A stretch of 64,000 nt of DNA from Gammaproteobacteria bacterium. GTDB lineage: Bacteria; Pseudomonadota; Gammaproteobacteria; Acidiferrobacterales; Sulfurifustaceae. The notes beneath the pieces were generated by a model. The model worked only from the letters and a program-made list of their open reading frames with translations, had not been told where the DNA came from and did not search any database. The stretch's first letter is position 1. Every line of letters begins with the position of its first letter. Made by a program: the position numbers and the translations under genes. Location of the stretch: positions 1 through 64,000 of the forward strand of contig SCRL01000078.1 in the NCBI GenBank assembly GCA_004298065.1, read 5' to 3'. Below are positions 24,577 to 33,495 of this stretch, piece after piece.

Positions 24577-25647
24577 TTAATGGGAATCGCGGCCGGGACT
24601 TTCAAGCCGGTCCGGCCCGCTCAGGGCGGCGCTCAGCAGCCGGGCAGTGATGTCCACGATCGGGATTACCTGCTCGTAGGCCATGCGCGTCGGACCGATG
24701 ACGCCGAGCGTGCCGACGACGGTGCCTTCGATACTATAAGGAGCCGTCACCACGCTGCACTCGCGCAGCGCCTCGTACCCGGCCTCGGCGCCGATAAAGA
24801 TCTTTACGCCCCCGGCGCGCATGCTCTGGTCGAGCAGGTGCAGCAGGTCGCGCTTGGTGTTAAAGGCATCGAACAGCAGGCGCAGCTTGCGCACGTCCAT
24901 GAGATCGGGGATATCCATCAGGTTCGACTCGCCGCTCACCATGAGCTCGTCGTGCTTGTCCTCCTCGGTCAGCGCCTGGCGCGCCATGCGCGTCGCGAGG
25001 TCCATGATGCGCTGCAGGTCGCTGCTGGCGGCCTCGAGGTCGCGCAGCAGCTGGCGGCGGACCTCGGCCAGCCCCAGCCCGGCATAGGCGTCGTTGAAAT
25101 AGTTCGCCGCCTGCTCCAGCTCCGAGGCCGAGTAGTCGCGTTCGACATTAATGATGCGGTTATGCACCTGGCCGTCCTGGGTCACCAGGATCACGAGGAT
25201 GCGCCGGCCGGTGAGCCCGACGAAGTCGAGCTGGCGCAGCGCCGCCTGTTCCTCGCGCCGCGGCACCATGACCAGCCCTGCGAGGCGGCACACCTCGGAC
25301 AGCAGGTGCGAAGCGTTCGCGAGCAGGTGCTGCGGGTCCTGGTCGGCCTCGATCTCGTGCCGGATCTTGCGCACCTCGTTCGTGGTGATAGGCCGAACCT
25401 GGAGCAGCGTGTCCACGAACACACGATAGCCGCGGTCAGTCGGCACGCGCCCGGCGGAGGTATGCGGCGAGGTCACCAATCCCAGCTCTTCGAGATCGGA
25501 CATGATGTTGCGCACCGTCGCTGGCGACAGATCGAGGCCGGCCTGGCGCGCGAGCGTACGCGAACCGACCGGCTGGCCGTCGGCGATGTAGCGCTCGATC
25601 AGGGTCTTGAGCAGGATTTCGGTGCGCGTATTTAACGTCGAGGACAT
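24577..25647 (-). CDS. hrcA: Heat-inducible transcription repressor HrcA
   Basis: Represses heat-shock operons by binding CIRCE. The 356-residue protein has an N-terminal winged helix (LIERYIADGQPVGSRTLAR, LSPATVRNIMSDLEELGLV, SAGRVPTDRGYRVFVD), a GAF-like middle domain and a C-terminal region with TAPYSIEGTVVGTLGVIGPTRM, the HrcA signature (given in part). It is first in hrcA-grpE-dnaK-dnaJ and has a CIRCE operator 30 bp upstream, indicating autoregulation. Confidence 0.98.
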   Translation of the reverse strand: MSSTLNTRTEILLKTLIERYIADGQPVGSRTLARQAGLDLSPATVRNIMSDLEELGLVTSPHTSAGRVPTDRGYRVFVDTLLQVRPITTNEVRKIRHEIEADQDPQHLLANASHLLSEVCRLAGLVMVPRREEQAALRQLDFVGLTGRRILVILVTQDGQVHNRIINVERDYSASELEQAANYFNDAYAGLGLAEVRRQLLRDLEAASSDLQRIMDLATRMARQALTEEDKHDELMVSGESNLMDIPDLMDVRKLRLLFDAFNTKRDLLHLLDQSMRAGGVKIFIGAEAGYEALRECSVVTAPYSIEGTVVGTLGVIGPTRMAYEQVIPIVDITARLLSAALSGPDRLESPGRDSH

Positions 25648-25676
25648 CGGGCTTGCTCCACACTACGCGGTTGAAT

Positions 25677-25703
25677 TTAGCACTCCAGCCGGTAGAGTGC
25701 CAA
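25677..25703. promoter_or_regulatory. CIRCE operator (HrcA binding site)
   Basis: TTAGCACTC-N9-GAGTGCCAA matches the CIRCE consensus TTAGCACTC-N9-GAGTGCTAA with one mismatch. Read on the minus strand it contains TTGGCA and, 18 nt later, TAAATT, a possible sigma-70 -35/-10 pair overlapped by the operator. It lies in the hrcA/nadK divergent gap and most likely controls hrcA-grpE(-dnaK-dnaJ). Confidence 0.93.
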
Positions 25704-25771
25704 GTACGGCGGCGCGTTGGTTGTCCCCGGCGCGCATGCTAGGTTACACACATTTTTCCGGCAAAAGACAC

Positions 25772-26647
25772 ATGAAGAACAATATCCGCACCGTCGCCCT
25801 GATCGGAAAGCCGCGCGATCCCCTCGCCGCCGAGCACATCGTGCGCCTCGGGGAATACCTGCGCACGCGCGGGCTGGCGGTGGCGATCGAGGCCGGCTGC
25901 GCCGCGCTCGTGCGCGAGGGCTTCGCCCCGGCGCACACACTGGCCGCCATCGGCCAACACGTAGACCTGGCCGTGGTCATCGGCGGCGACGGCACGCTGC
26001 TCAACGCCGCACGTCACCTCGCGCCGCACGACGTACCGATCGTCGGCATCAATCTCGGACGCCTCGGGTTTCTGGTCGACATCGCCCCGGACGCCATGCT
26101 CGACGAGATCGGCCGCATCCTCGACGGCGATCGCCAAATCGAGCGCCGGCTGCTGCTGGCCGCCGAGGTCATGCGCAAGGGCAAGATCGTCCATAGCGCG
26201 CGTGCGCTCAACGACGTCGTCGTCGGCAAAGGCGAGCTCGCGCGCATGATCGAATTCGATACCTTCATCGGCGGCGAGTTCGTCAATCGCACGCGCGGCG
26301 ATGGCATCGTCATCGCGAGCCCCACCGGCTCGACCGCCTACGCGCTGTCGGCCAGCGGGCCGATCATGCTGCCGTCGGTGCCGGCGCTGGCGCTGGTGCC
26401 GATCTGCCCGCACACGCTCTCGGACCGCCCGATCGTGGTGCCGAGCACGAGCACCGTCGAGATCGTCATGACCGACGCGCAGCAGGTGGCCTACGTGACC
26501 TTCGACGGCCAGTCCACCTTCTCGCTCCAGGGGCAGGACCGCATTTACGTGCGCCGCGCCGAACACGAGGTCGAGCTGGTGCACCCGTCGAGCCGCAGCC
26601 ACTTCGAGGTGCTGCGCATCAAGCTCGGCTGGGGGGAGTCGCACTAA
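25772..26647 (+). CDS. nadK: NAD kinase
   Basis: Phosphorylates NAD to NADP. The 291-residue protein has the GGDGTLLNAAR motif (about 70-80), the NE/D-containing second motif region LNDVVVGKG, and the glycine/serine loop GDGIVIASPTGSTAYALSASGPI, here split. The ATG at 25772 gives MKNNIRTVALIGKPRD, the usual proteobacterial N-terminus; an upstream in-frame ATG at 25607 would run through CIRCE. It is divergent from hrcA and 13 nt before recN, a conserved pairing. Confidence 0.97.
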   Translation: MKNNIRTVALIGKPRDPLAAEHIVRLGEYLRTRGLAVAIEAGCAALVREGFAPAHTLAAIGQHVDLAVVIGGDGTLLNAARHLAPHDVPIVGINLGRLGFLVDIAPDAMLDEIGRILDGDRQIERRLLLAAEVMRKGKIVHSARALNDVVVGKGELARMIEFDTFIGGEFVNRTRGDGIVIASPTGSTAYALSASGPIMLPSVPALALVPICPHTLSDRPIVVPSTSTVEIVMTDAQQVAYVTFDGQSTFSLQGQDRIYVRRAEHEVELVHPSSRSHFEVLRIKLGWGESH

Positions 26648-26660
26648 CACCGCGCCCGAT

Positions 26661-28334
26661 ATGTTGCAGCACCTCAGCATCCGCGACGTCGTCCTCCTCG
26701 ACCGCCTCGAACTCGAGCTCGAGCCGGGCCTGACCGTGCTCACCGGCGAAACCGGCGCCGGCAAATCCATCGTGATCGACGCGCTGGCCCTCGCGCTCGG
26801 CGAGCGCGCCGAGGCCGGCGTCGTCCGTCACGGCGCCACGCGCGCCGAGGTCACGGCCGCGTTCGCGCTCAAGCCGTCTTCGCCGGCGGCGAAATGGCTC
26901 AAGGCGCAGGAGCTGTTCGACGACGGCGAGTGCCTGCTGCGGCGCGTGGTCGAGGCCGACAAACCGTCCAAGGCATTCATCAACGGCCGCCCGGTGCCGG
27001 TGCAGCAGTTGCGCGAACTGGGCGACCTGCTGGTCGACATTCACGGCCAGCACGAACACCAGTCGCTCCTGAAGCGCGAGGTGCAGCGCGACACGCTCGA
27101 TGCCTACGCCGGGCTCGAGGAAACCGCCGCGCACGTCGCGGAAAGTTATCGCGCGTTTCAGGTACTCGCCGAACGTTTCGAAGCGCTCAAACAGCAAAGC
27201 GCCGACCGCGAGGCGCGGCTGGAGCTGCTGCGCTTTCAGGTGCGCGAGCTGGAAGCCCTGAACCTCAAGCTCGAGGAAATCCCGCAGTTGGAAGAAGAGC
27301 ATGCACGCCTGGCGCACGGCGCCGAGTTGGTCGAGGGCGTGCAGGCCGTAACACAGGCGCTCTACGACGACGAAGAGCAATCGCTTTCGCGCGCGCTGAC
27401 GCGCGCCATGACGCGGCTCGAAACACTCTCAAAGCATGATCCGCGCCTGAACGATATACACGCGCTGCTCACCGAGGCCTCGATCCTGATCGACGAGGCC
27501 GCCGCGCGCCTGCATCAATACCTCGACGGCCTCGAACTCGATCCCCAGCGCCTGGAACAGGTCGAGCGGCGCATGTCCTCGGTGCACGAGCTGTCGCGCA
27601 AGCATCGGGTGAAGCCGGAAGAACTGCCGGCACTCGCGCTGAAACTTCGCACCGAACTGGACGATATCGAAAACTACGACGCCAACCTCGGAAAGCTCGA
27701 GGACGAAGTGAAATCGGCGCGCGCGGCCTATCTCAAACTCGCGAAAGAGCTTTCCAAAGGACGGCAGCAGGCCGCCGGCAAGCTCGGCAAGGCCGTGACC
27801 CAGCACATGCAGGAACTCGGCATGCCGGGCGGAAAGTTCGAGGTCGCGCTTGCGCCGCTGCCCGAAGGCGAGCTGTCGGCCAACGGCCTCGAACGCGTCG
27901 AGTTCCTCGTCAGCGCCAATCCCGGCCAGCCGGCGAAGCCACTCAACAAGGTCGCCTCCGGCGGCGAGCTGTCGCGCATCTCGCTCGCGCTCCAGGTGGT
28001 GCTCGCGGGTCTCGGCAAAATCCCGACGCTCATCTTCGACGAAGTGGACGTCGGCGTCGGCGGGCGCGTGGCCGAGATCGTCGGCCTCAAACTGCGCGCG
28101 CTCGGTCAGACGCGCCAGGCGCTGGTCATCACCCACCTCGCCCAGGTCGCCGCCCAGGGCGACCACCACCTGCAAGTGAGCAAGGCGGCCAACAAGTCCG
28201 CCACGCGCGTCGACATCAAGGTGCTCACGGACGCCGAGCGGGTGAACGAGATCGCGCGTATGATTGGTGGCGTTGAAATCAGCAAACAGACCCTCGCCCA
28301 CGCCAAGGACATGCTCGAACGTGCCTCTGCCTGA
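26661..28334 (+). CDS. recN: DNA repair protein RecN
   Basis: SMC-like ATPase that helps repair double-strand breaks. The 557-residue protein starts MLQHLSIRDVVLLDRLELEL and has Walker A GETGAGKS (about 31-38), a long coiled-coil middle (about 150-380), the ABC signature VASGGELSRISLAL and Walker B TLIFDEVDVGVGGRVAE, then VITHLAQVAA. The length is typical. Its stop overlaps the start of the following acetyltransferase gene. Confidence 0.98.
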   Translation: MLQHLSIRDVVLLDRLELELEPGLTVLTGETGAGKSIVIDALALALGERAEAGVVRHGATRAEVTAAFALKPSSPAAKWLKAQELFDDGECLLRRVVEADKPSKAFINGRPVPVQQLRELGDLLVDIHGQHEHQSLLKREVQRDTLDAYAGLEETAAHVAESYRAFQVLAERFEALKQQSADREARLELLRFQVRELEALNLKLEEIPQLEEEHARLAHGAELVEGVQAVTQALYDDEEQSLSRALTRAMTRLETLSKHDPRLNDIHALLTEASILIDEAAARLHQYLDGLELDPQRLEQVERRMSSVHELSRKHRVKPEELPALALKLRTELDDIENYDANLGKLEDEVKSARAAYLKLAKELSKGRQQAAGKLGKAVTQHMQELGMPGGKFEVALAPLPEGELSANGLERVEFLVSANPGQPAKPLNKVASGGELSRISLALQVVLAGLGKIPTLIFDEVDVGVGGRVAEIVGLKLRALGQTRQALVITHLAQVAAQGDHHLQVSKAANKSATRVDIKVLTDAERVNEIARMIGGVEISKQTLAHAKDMLERASA

Positions 28335-28806
28335 AGGCAAAATTGCCCAGCCGCTGGTGCGCCCGGCGGCGATCGGCGACGTGCCGGTCATCCACCACCT
28401 GCTCGAAATCTATGCCGCGCAGGGTAACCTGCTGCCGCGCACGCTGAGCGAGATGTACCGCCACCTGCGCGACTTTTTCGTGATCGAGGCGGACGGCAAG
28501 GTCGCCGCCTGCGGCGCGCTCGAAATCTTCACCGACGATCTCGGCGAGGTGCGCTCGCTCGTGGTGGATGACGCCTGGAAAGGCAAGGGTCTCGGCCGGA
28601 TGCTGGTCGAGCGTCTGATCGAGGAGGCGCGCGCCATCGGCCTCAAGCGCCTCATGGCCCTGACCTACGTGCCGGAATTCTTCCACAAGCTCGGTTTCAA
28701 GACCGTGCCCAAGGACACCCTGCCGGAGAAGGTCTGGAGTGTGTGCGTGAAGTGCTATAAATACAACAGCTGCGACGAAATCGCGGTGTTGCTGCTCCTG
28801 AAGTAG
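28321..28806 (+). CDS. Short N-acetylglutamate synthase-like GNAT acetyltransferase
   Basis: 161 residues from a GTG at 28321, 14 nt inside recN, with AAGGA ten bases before it. The GNAT acetyl-CoA loop is seen in SLVVDDAWKGKGLGRMLVE (about 80-98). The end, FFHKLGFKTVPKDTLPEKVW followed by CVKCYKYNSCDEIAVL, matches the short, kinase-less N-acetylglutamate synthases (S-NAGS/ArgA-like), which make N-acetylglutamate for arginine synthesis. The Cys-containing tail is characteristic of that subfamily. Whether it serves as the cell's main NAGS cannot be told from the window. Confidence 0.8.
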   Translation: MPLPEGKIAQPLVRPAAIGDVPVIHHLLEIYAAQGNLLPRTLSEMYRHLRDFFVIEADGKVAACGALEIFTDDLGEVRSLVVDDAWKGKGLGRMLVERLIEEARAIGLKRLMALTYVPEFFHKLGFKTVPKDTLPEKVWSVCVKCYKYNSCDEIAVLLLLK

Positions 28807-28891
28807 CAATCGAATATTTATTTTTAGGAATCGGACCCAATAACCAATCCAGACCCGACCCTGCAGCTTCTGCACGGGGGGAAAGGCTGCG

Positions 28892-30763
28892 ATGACCCAG
28901 GTGTACCACCACGCCCTGCCCGCTGGCACCCGGATCTCGTCCTACGAGATCCGCGACACTCTGGGTATCGGGGCATTCGGCATCACCTACCGGGCCTACG
29001 ATCACTCGCTCGACCGGGTCGTGGCAGTCAAGGAATACCTGCCGAGCGGACTTGCGGTGCGCGTTTCCGACGGCACCACCGTGTCGCCCAAATCCCAGGC
29101 CGAGACTAAGGATTACCAGTACGGCCTCAAGCGCTTCCTGGACGAGGCGCGCACGCTGGCCCGGTTCCACGAACCGCACGTCGTGCGCATCATCACCTAC
29201 CTCGAGGCGCACGGCACCGCTTACTTCGTGATGGACTACGAGGACGGCGAATCGCTGGACCGGCGCCTGAAAAAAACCGCCACCCTGCCCGAGGACGAAA
29301 TCCGCGCCATCGTGGTTCCGATTCTGCGCGGCCTGCGCAGCGTGCACGCGCAGAATTTCCTGCACCGCGACATCAAGCCGGGGAACATCTACCTGCGTCG
29401 CGACGGCTCGCCGGTGTTGATCGATTTCGGCGCCGCGCGCCAGGCGATCGGCGAACGCGGGCGCAACGCGACCGGCATGGTCACGCCCGGCTACGCGCCG
29501 TTCGAGCAGTATCTCGCGGACGACAAGCAGGGCCCGTGGTCGGACATCTACGCCCTCGGCGCGACCATGTACCACTGTGTCACCGGTGTCGCACCGGTGG
29601 CCTCGACCGAGCGCGTCGCCGCGGTCCACGCCGGCGAGCCGGACCCGATGGCCGGCATCGGCGGCACGCTCAAGGACCGCTACAGCGCCGCGTTCCTCGA
29701 GGCCATGCGCTGGATGCTCCAGCCCATGCCGATGGATCGTCCGCAGTCGGTCGATCAGGCGCTGACGGCGCTCGGCGCCGCGACGAACGATGTGCCCGCA
29801 TCGGAACGCTCCGCGACAGCGGCCGACACGAGCACCGTTGCGGCGGAAGGCATCGATCTCGACATCGACACTCTGACCGCCGAGAACGCTGAGACGCGGC
29901 GGTTGACACCCGACAGCGGTAAGCCGCTGCCTGCGACCTTGCAGCGCGCGCTGGCGACGCTACGCGCCTGGTCCGGCGACAAAAACCGGCGCTGGGCGCT
30001 GGCGGGGCTCGCGGCCGCAGGACTGGGCGGCCTGATCGTCGCGGCATTCCTGTTATTCAAATCCTCCCCCACGGCGACACCGCCGTCGACCGCTGAACCG
30101 GACTCTCCGACGGCGCGCGCCGGCGTCGTTGCACCGCCTTCCCTGCTGAAACAGGCGGAGCCTGAAATAGCGGCAAGCAACTGGGGTAACGTGACGCGGC
30201 TCGCGGACGAGGCGCTCGGGAAAGACCCGAAACATGCCGAGGCGCTGCTGCTCAAGGGGCATGTCGCCTATTACCGGGACAAGCAAACCGGCGCGGCACT
30301 GCAACGCTATGGCGAGGCGCTGCGTCTCAAGCCGGGACTCAAGGCCGACCCGCGTGTGGTCACGAATCTCGTGCGCGCCGTCGACACCGTCGGCGTGTCC
30401 GCGGCAACGCTGCTGGCACAGTATCCGTCGCCCGCGGCGGCGAAACTGCTCGCCGAGCGTACCGGGAAACCCGGGTTTGCCGCGCGCCGCCAGGCAGCGG
30501 ATATCCTCGCTCGCTGGAACGAACGGAAAAAAATCAACGTACGCAAGCTCGTATTGCTCGATCTCGACGAAGCACCGGAGTGTCCGCAGCGGCGCGAGGC
30601 CGTCGTCAAAATCCGCGAGTTGAAGCTCAAGGAGGCGCTGCCGACGCTGAAGAAAATGGCGGACGTGAGCTTCCTCGAACGCGTGTTCACCAACCACCCG
30701 AACGCCTGCCTGTTCGACGAGGCCAAAAGAACAATCGCCGTCCTCGAAGGCATCGCCGGCTGA
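28892..30763 (+). CDS. Transmembrane Ser/Thr protein kinase
   Basis: A 623-residue Hanks-type kinase. The cytoplasmic kinase domain covers about 18-275: Gly loop GIGAFG (25-30), catalytic Lys47 in VAVKEYLP, HRDIKPGN (158-165), IDFGAAR with DFG 178-180, and TPGYAPFEQY in the activation/P+1 region. An Ala/Thr linker precedes one membrane helix (about 366-388), then an extracytoplasmic region with a TPR-like stretch (about 410-470; LGKDPKHAEALLLKGHVAYY). All catalytic residues are present, so it should be active. It stands alone on the plus strand between recN/NAGS and the metal locus; no phosphatase or obvious substrate gene is adjacent. Confidence 0.9.
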   Translation: MTQVYHHALPAGTRISSYEIRDTLGIGAFGITYRAYDHSLDRVVAVKEYLPSGLAVRVSDGTTVSPKSQAETKDYQYGLKRFLDEARTLARFHEPHVVRIITYLEAHGTAYFVMDYEDGESLDRRLKKTATLPEDEIRAIVVPILRGLRSVHAQNFLHRDIKPGNIYLRRDGSPVLIDFGAARQAIGERGRNATGMVTPGYAPFEQYLADDKQGPWSDIYALGATMYHCVTGVAPVASTERVAAVHAGEPDPMAGIGGTLKDRYSAAFLEAMRWMLQPMPMDRPQSVDQALTALGAATNDVPASERSATAADTSTVAAEGIDLDIDTLTAENAETRRLTPDSGKPLPATLQRALATLRAWSGDKNRRWALAGLAAAGLGGLIVAAFLLFKSSPTATPPSTAEPDSPTARAGVVAPPSLLKQAEPEIAASNWGNVTRLADEALGKDPKHAEALLLKGHVAYYRDKQTGAALQRYGEALRLKPGLKADPRVVTNLVRAVDTVGVSAATLLAQYPSPAAAKLLAERTGKPGFAARRQAADILARWNERKKINVRKLVLLDLDEAPECPQRREAVVKIRELKLKEALPTLKKMADVSFLERVFTNHPNACLFDEAKRTIAVLEGIAG

Positions 30764-30800
30764 TCCGGTTGCGATTGCACAATCCGTATCGCCGGATAGA

Positions 30801-31103
30801 ATGACCGCCATGCACCCCTCGCGCGCGCACGTCCCGCCCTTCGTCGCCTGGTTGCTGGCGGCGTTTTTCCTGCTGGCCCAGGGCACGGCGCTGGCGCACG
30901 AGTACGACCACGAACTGCACAAGCACGATGCCCCGTGCGCGCAACACTTCTTCGTCGGCAACTTCAAGGCCGGCGCCGCGGCGTCGCTGCCGCCCGTGCT
31001 CGTCGTGGACATTGCCACGGCGTTCGATTTCCTTCCGACGTACGATCTGCCGTCTCGCACCGTTGCGGCCTACCACGGTCGCGCCCCTCCCCGCTTCGCC
31101 TGA
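30801..31103 (+). CDS. Small His-rich exported protein of the metal-uptake locus
   Basis: 100 residues with a signal peptide (hydrophobic 14-31, cleavage after ALA) followed at once by HEYDHELHKHDAPCAQHFF, with five His, one Cys and several acids in 20 residues. The rest (about 60 residues) ends YHGRAPPRFA, a tail seen in small metal-locus proteins. I know no function. The metal-ligand-rich N-terminus and position before an outer membrane protein and ZnuA/ZnuB-like genes suggest a periplasmic zinc or copper-binding accessory protein. Confidence 0.6.
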   Translation: MTAMHPSRAHVPPFVAWLLAAFFLLAQGTALAHEYDHELHKHDAPCAQHFFVGNFKAGAAASLPPVLVVDIATAFDFLPTYDLPSRTVAAYHGRAPPRFA

Positions 31104-31204
31104 GCATTTCCTGATTCCCTGACCCGTCCGGGCGGATGCTGCGCCCGGTCTTTCGTGTTTTTGCCGGCACTGCCGGCGCTGAACTTTTTTTGGAGATATT
31201 TGCC

Positions 31205-32581
31205 ATGCAGCGGAAACTACTTGCCCTGGGTGTTGCACTCGCGTTGTCCACGCCGGCCCACGCCCAGTCACCCGAAGTCGCAACCGGTCCATCCCTGGAC
31301 CGCGACCCTCGCCTCGGTCCCATCGGCGACGTTGTGGAACTGCGCGAAGAAATCAAGCGCATGAAACAGGAATACGAGAACCGCATTCGCGTGCTCGAAG
31401 AGCGGCTGCAGAGTGTCGAGTCGTCCAAACCTGCGGCACCGGCCACCGTGCCGGCGACTACTGTTGCCAGCTCGAAGCCAACGTCCAACGCCTTCAACCC
31501 GGTTATCAGCCTGATCCTCGACGGCAAGCTCGCGGGCCTGTCGAAGGACCCCGCGACCTACGCGCTGCCCGGCTTCGCGCTCGGCGCCGAGACCGGCCCG
31601 GGCGACAAGGGCTTCCGGCTCGGCGAATCCGAACTGGTGATGAGCGCCAACGTGGACGACAAATTCTACGGCCAGTTCACTGCCGCGCTCACCGCGGAGA
31701 ACACCACCGAGGTCGAGGAAGCGTTCTTCGAGACGCTCGACCTCGGTAAGGGGTTCACCGTGCGCGGCGGGCGTTTCCTTTCCGGCGTCGGCTATCTCAA
31801 TTCGGTGCATGCGCACGCCTGGGACTTCGCCGACCAGCCGCTCGTCTACCGCGCCCTGCTCGCCAACCAGTACAAGGACGACGGCGCCCAACTGCGCTGG
31901 GTGGCACCGACCGACCTGTTCATGGAATTCGGCGCCGAAGTGTTCCGCGGCGGCAACTTTCCTGCCGGCGGCGCAGCCGAGAACGGCAAGGGCACGCACG
32001 CCGTGTTCGCGCGCTTCGGTGGCGACGTGGGCACCGATTCAGCGTGGCGCGTCGGCCTCTCGCGACTCAAGGCGAAATCGGCGAGACGCTCCACCACGCA
32101 CAACTCGGCGACCGATCTGTTCACCGGTACAAGCGAGCTGACCGGTGTGGATTTCGTCTGGAAGTGGGCGCCGAACGGCAACCCGAAAGAGCGCAACCTC
32201 AAGCTCCAGGCGGAATACTTCACGCGTGATGAGGACGGCACGTTCGATCCGGCATCCGCCGGCACCCCGTTCGCCTACCGCGGCAAACAGAAAGGCTGGT
32301 ACGCCCAGACGGTTTATCAGTTCATGCCGCGTTGGCGCGTCGGCCTGCGGTTCGACAAGCTTACGTCCGATGCCGTGAATGCGGCGCTCGCCGGTACGGC
32401 GCTCGATAACCAGGGCCACAGCCCCAAACGCCGGAGCCTGATGCTGGACTACTCCAACAGCGAATTCAGCCGGCTGCGGTTCCAGGTCAACCGCGACGAG
32501 TCGCGCCTGAACGAGAAGGACACGCAGCTCTACCTGCAGTACATCATGAGCCTCGGCGCCCATGGCGCGCACAGCTTCTAG
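31205..32581 (+). CDS. Outer membrane porin-like protein of the metal locus
   Basis: 458 residues from the ATG at 31205 (GGAGA nine bases before). Signal peptide MQRKLLALGVALALSTPAHA, then a coiled coil (about 40-75: ELREEIKRMKQEYENRIRV) and a long stretch of alternating aromatic/polar beta strands ending LYLQYIMSLGAHGAHSF, with a C-terminal Phe as in many outer membrane barrels. Similar coiled-coil plus barrel proteins are found beside zinc ABC transporters and are often annotated as zinc-regulated outer membrane proteins. It is 11 nt upstream of the ZnuA-like gene. Inferred role: passage of chelated metal across the outer membrane. Confidence 0.7.
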   Translation: MQRKLLALGVALALSTPAHAQSPEVATGPSLDRDPRLGPIGDVVELREEIKRMKQEYENRIRVLEERLQSVESSKPAAPATVPATTVASSKPTSNAFNPVISLILDGKLAGLSKDPATYALPGFALGAETGPGDKGFRLGESELVMSANVDDKFYGQFTAALTAENTTEVEEAFFETLDLGKGFTVRGGRFLSGVGYLNSVHAHAWDFADQPLVYRALLANQYKDDGAQLRWVAPTDLFMEFGAEVFRGGNFPAGGAAENGKGTHAVFARFGGDVGTDSAWRVGLSRLKAKSARRSTTHNSATDLFTGTSELTGVDFVWKWAPNGNPKERNLKLQAEYFTRDEDGTFDPASAGTPFAYRGKQKGWYAQTVYQFMPRWRVGLRFDKLTSDAVNAALAGTALDNQGHSPKRRSLMLDYSNSEFSRLRFQVNRDESRLNEKDTQLYLQYIMSLGAHGAHSF

Positions 32582-32592
32582 GAGAGGTCACC

Positions 32593-33495
32593 ATGAAAAA
32601 ACTGCTGATAACTCTTGTGTTGGTGTGCGGTTTCGCCGGCGCGCCGGCGCACGCCGCACTCAGGGTGTTTGCCTGCGAACCGGAATGGGCCGCGCTCGCG
32701 CAGGAACTGGGCGGCGATCGGGTATCGGCGTTCAGCGCCACCACCGCGAAGCAGGACCCGCATCATATCGAGGCGCGCCCGAGCCTGATCGCGAAACTGC
32801 GCCAGGCCAATATCGCCGTTTGCACCGGCGCGGAGCTGGAGGCCGGATGGTTGCCGGCGCTATTGCGCTCGGCGGCCAACGCGTCGGTGCAACCGGGCAC
32901 GCGCGGTTATTTCGAGGCGTCGCATTACGTCTCGATGCTCGAAGTGCCTGCGCGCCTCGATCGTGCCGAAGGCGATATCCATGCCGCCGGCAATCCGCAC
33001 ATCCAGACCGACCCTCGAAACATCGCGCGCGTCGCGGCGGCGCTCGCGCAGCGACTGGCGGAGATCGATCCGGCGCAGGCATCCCACTATCGGGCGCGCC
33101 ATCGTGACTTCAGCGCCCGCTGGAGCGTGGCAATCCAACGCTGGGAAAAACAGGCCGCGCCGCTCCGGAACGCGGCGGTGGTGGTACAACACAAGGGCTT
33201 CCCCTATCTCGAACGCTGGCTCGGCCTGCGCCAGGTCGCGGCACTCGAACCCAAACCCGGCGTCGAGTCGACTAGCGCGCATCTCTCCTCGGTGCTGGCG
33301 CAACTGCAACGCGAGCCGGCCAGGATGATCCTGCGCGCCGCCTACAGCGACGACCGCGCATCGAACTGGCTCTCCGAGCGCGCCGGGATTCCCGCCGTGG
33401 TGCTGCCGTTCACCGTGGGCGGCACGGAACAGGCGAAAGACCTGTTCGGCTTGTTCGATGATACCGTGCAACGGCTGCGGGGAACGCTCAAATGA
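32593..33495 (+). CDS. ZnuA-like metal ABC transporter substrate-binding protein
   Basis: 300 residues with a Sec signal peptide (cleavage after APAHA). The cluster A-I fold is supported by FACEPEWAALAQELGG, the metal ligands in DPHHIEARPS (residues about 57-66), HYVSM and NPHIQTDPRN, and late VVVQHKGFPYLERWLGL and ILRAAYSDDRASNWL. It lacks the His/Asp-rich loop of E. coli ZnuA. Probably binds Zn(II) or Mn(II) in the periplasm. The stop overlaps the permease start by 4 nt. Confidence 0.85.
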   Translation: MKKLLITLVLVCGFAGAPAHAALRVFACEPEWAALAQELGGDRVSAFSATTAKQDPHHIEARPSLIAKLRQANIAVCTGAELEAGWLPALLRSAANASVQPGTRGYFEASHYVSMLEVPARLDRAEGDIHAAGNPHIQTDPRNIARVAAALAQRLAEIDPAQASHYRARHRDFSARWSVAIQRWEKQAAPLRNAAVVVQHKGFPYLERWLGLRQVAALEPKPGVESTSAHLSSVLAQLQREPARMILRAAYSDDRASNWLSERAGIPAVVLPFTVGGTEQAKDLFGLFDDTVQRLRGTLK

